A stretch of DNA of 5,701 nt from positions 1 to 5,701 of the forward strand of contig DAHVVW010000152.1 in the NCBI GenBank assembly GCA_027357125.1, in the 5' to 3' direction. The notes beneath the pieces were generated by a model that was given only the letters and a program-made list of their open reading frames with translations, did no database searches and was not told the origin of the DNA. The position numbers and the translations under genes are program-made. Shown here one piece after another: positions 5,079 to 5,701 of the stretch. Origin of the DNA: Clostridiales bacterium (GTDB taxonomy: Bacteria > Bacillota > Desulfitobacteriia > Desulfitobacteriales > Desulfitobacteriaceae). Within the stretch, counting starts at the first letter, position 1. The number at the start of each line of letters is the position of its first letter.

Positions 5079-5701
5079 TTCTTTCTACCTCACTCACAAA
5101 ATAATTCTCCAGGGTCGCGTAATTTTTGAGGATGCTGTCCATGCTCTCGACATTAAGCATTTTCCCGTTGTATACGACCCCGATGCGGGTACACGTGAGC
5201 TCAACGTCATGAATCAGGTGACTGGAAATAAAAAAGGTCGTCTGTTCGTTCTCCGCTAAATTCTTTATCAGCTTGCGCATATCGATCATGCCCTCGACAT
5301 CAAGCCCGTTCAGCGGTTCATCGAGAATAACGATCTTGGGCCTGGAGAGAATGGCTGCCGCGATCCCCAAGCGCTGCTTCATCCCCAGGGAAAACTTCCT
5401 CGGTTTTTCACTCTTATATTTAAGTATCCCTGTCAGTTCGAGCACCTCATCAATCCGTTTGTGATCCACATCCGGATAGTAGCGGGCGATCTGTCTCAGG
5501 TTATCGAAAGCACTGAGGAAGGGGTAAGACTCCGCTGTCTCGATAATGCAGCCGACTTTGGCCATCGCTTTTTCATAGTCTTCGGTCACACTATAGCCGG
5601 AAATTTTGACATCCCCACGGTCAGGCCGGATGAGACCAACCATTGCTTTCATGGCAGTAGTTTTGCCAGCGCCATTCGGTCCAAGAAAGCCAAAGATGTC
5701 C
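5050..5701 (-). CDS. ABC transporter ATP-binding protein, BcrA-like (5' end outside the window)
   Basis: The last 216 residues are visible and the N-terminus lies beyond position 5701. The ATPase domain powers the permease encoded next. The Walker A motif GPNGAGKTT (visible residues 7-15) sits at the window edge. The Q-loop region reads CIIETAESYPFLSAFDNLR, with Glu where Gln is usual. The signature is FSLGMKQRLGIA instead of LSGGQ. Walker B is IVILDEPLNGLD and the switch His lies in FFISSHLIHD. The E-for-Q change and the FSLGM signature are normal for the BcrA/multidrug subfamily, so the protein is probably active. It ends with VSEVERNGRVPSRAS and a TAA at 5052-5050, and its last 29 nt overlap the permease gene, which suggests translational coupling. 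Confidence 0.92.
   Translation of the reverse strand, partial: DIFGFLGPNGAGKTTAMKAMVGLIRPDRGDVKISGYSVTEDYEKAMAKVGCIIETAESYPFLSAFDNLRQIARYYPDVDHKRIDEVLELTGILKYKSEKPRKFSLGMKQRLGIAAAILSRPKIVILDEPLNGLDVEGMIDMRKLIKNLAENEQTTFFISSHLIHDVELTCTRIGVVYNGKMLNVESMDSILKNYATLENYFVSEVERNGRVPSRAS

Overview
The window reads as chromosomal DNA from a member of the Bacillota, most likely a Clostridia- or Peptococcales-like anaerobe. This is an inference from strong AGGAGG-type ribosome binding sites, extended -10 promoters, moderate GC content, and the protein types: a BcrA-like ATPase with an ABC-2 permease, an OmpR/EnvZ-type two-component pair, and tandem type II toxin-antitoxin (TA) cassettes. All genes found lie on the minus strand, so transcription runs from high to low coordinates.

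Region 5701-2167 is one compact operon. It encodes an ABC ATPase (5' end outside the window, cut just before its Walker A motif), an ABC-2-type permease, a membrane histidine kinase and an OmpR/PhoB-class response regulator. The ATPase and permease genes overlap by 29 nt. The other gaps are 9 nt and 17 nt, and each holds a ribosome binding site. The likely logic is that the kinase senses an envelope signal through its extracytoplasmic domain, phosphorylates the regulator, and the regulator controls transcription, probably including this transporter operon. The operon promoter is not in the window.

Region 2166-206 is an accessory stretch. It holds two type II TA cassettes, each with the antitoxin first and a 4-nt stop/start overlap: a MazF/PemK cassette (1887-1283) and a RelE/ParE cassette (887-457). 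Two degenerate coding remnants sit among them, each with one apparent frameshift: an unrecognised C-terminal tail just after the response regulator (2161-1992), and a piece resembling a beta-propeller repeat just after mazF (1282-1068). The RelE-type toxin is only 59 residues long. It appears to lack the helical segment between its N-terminal strand and its catalytic core, so it may be crippled. The two antitoxins share a similar N-terminal helical segment but have unrelated C-terminal tails that match different toxin families.

Region 194-1 is the start of tcdA (tRNA threonylcarbamoyladenosine dehydratase, ThiF/E1-like). It has its own good promoter, a leader of about 90 nt and a strong Shine-Dalgarno sequence. 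A probable intrinsic terminator separates it from the RelE cassette.

I did not find a clearly new biological system. The points most worth checking are the shortened RelE toxin, the modular antitoxin pair and the two decayed gene remnants.
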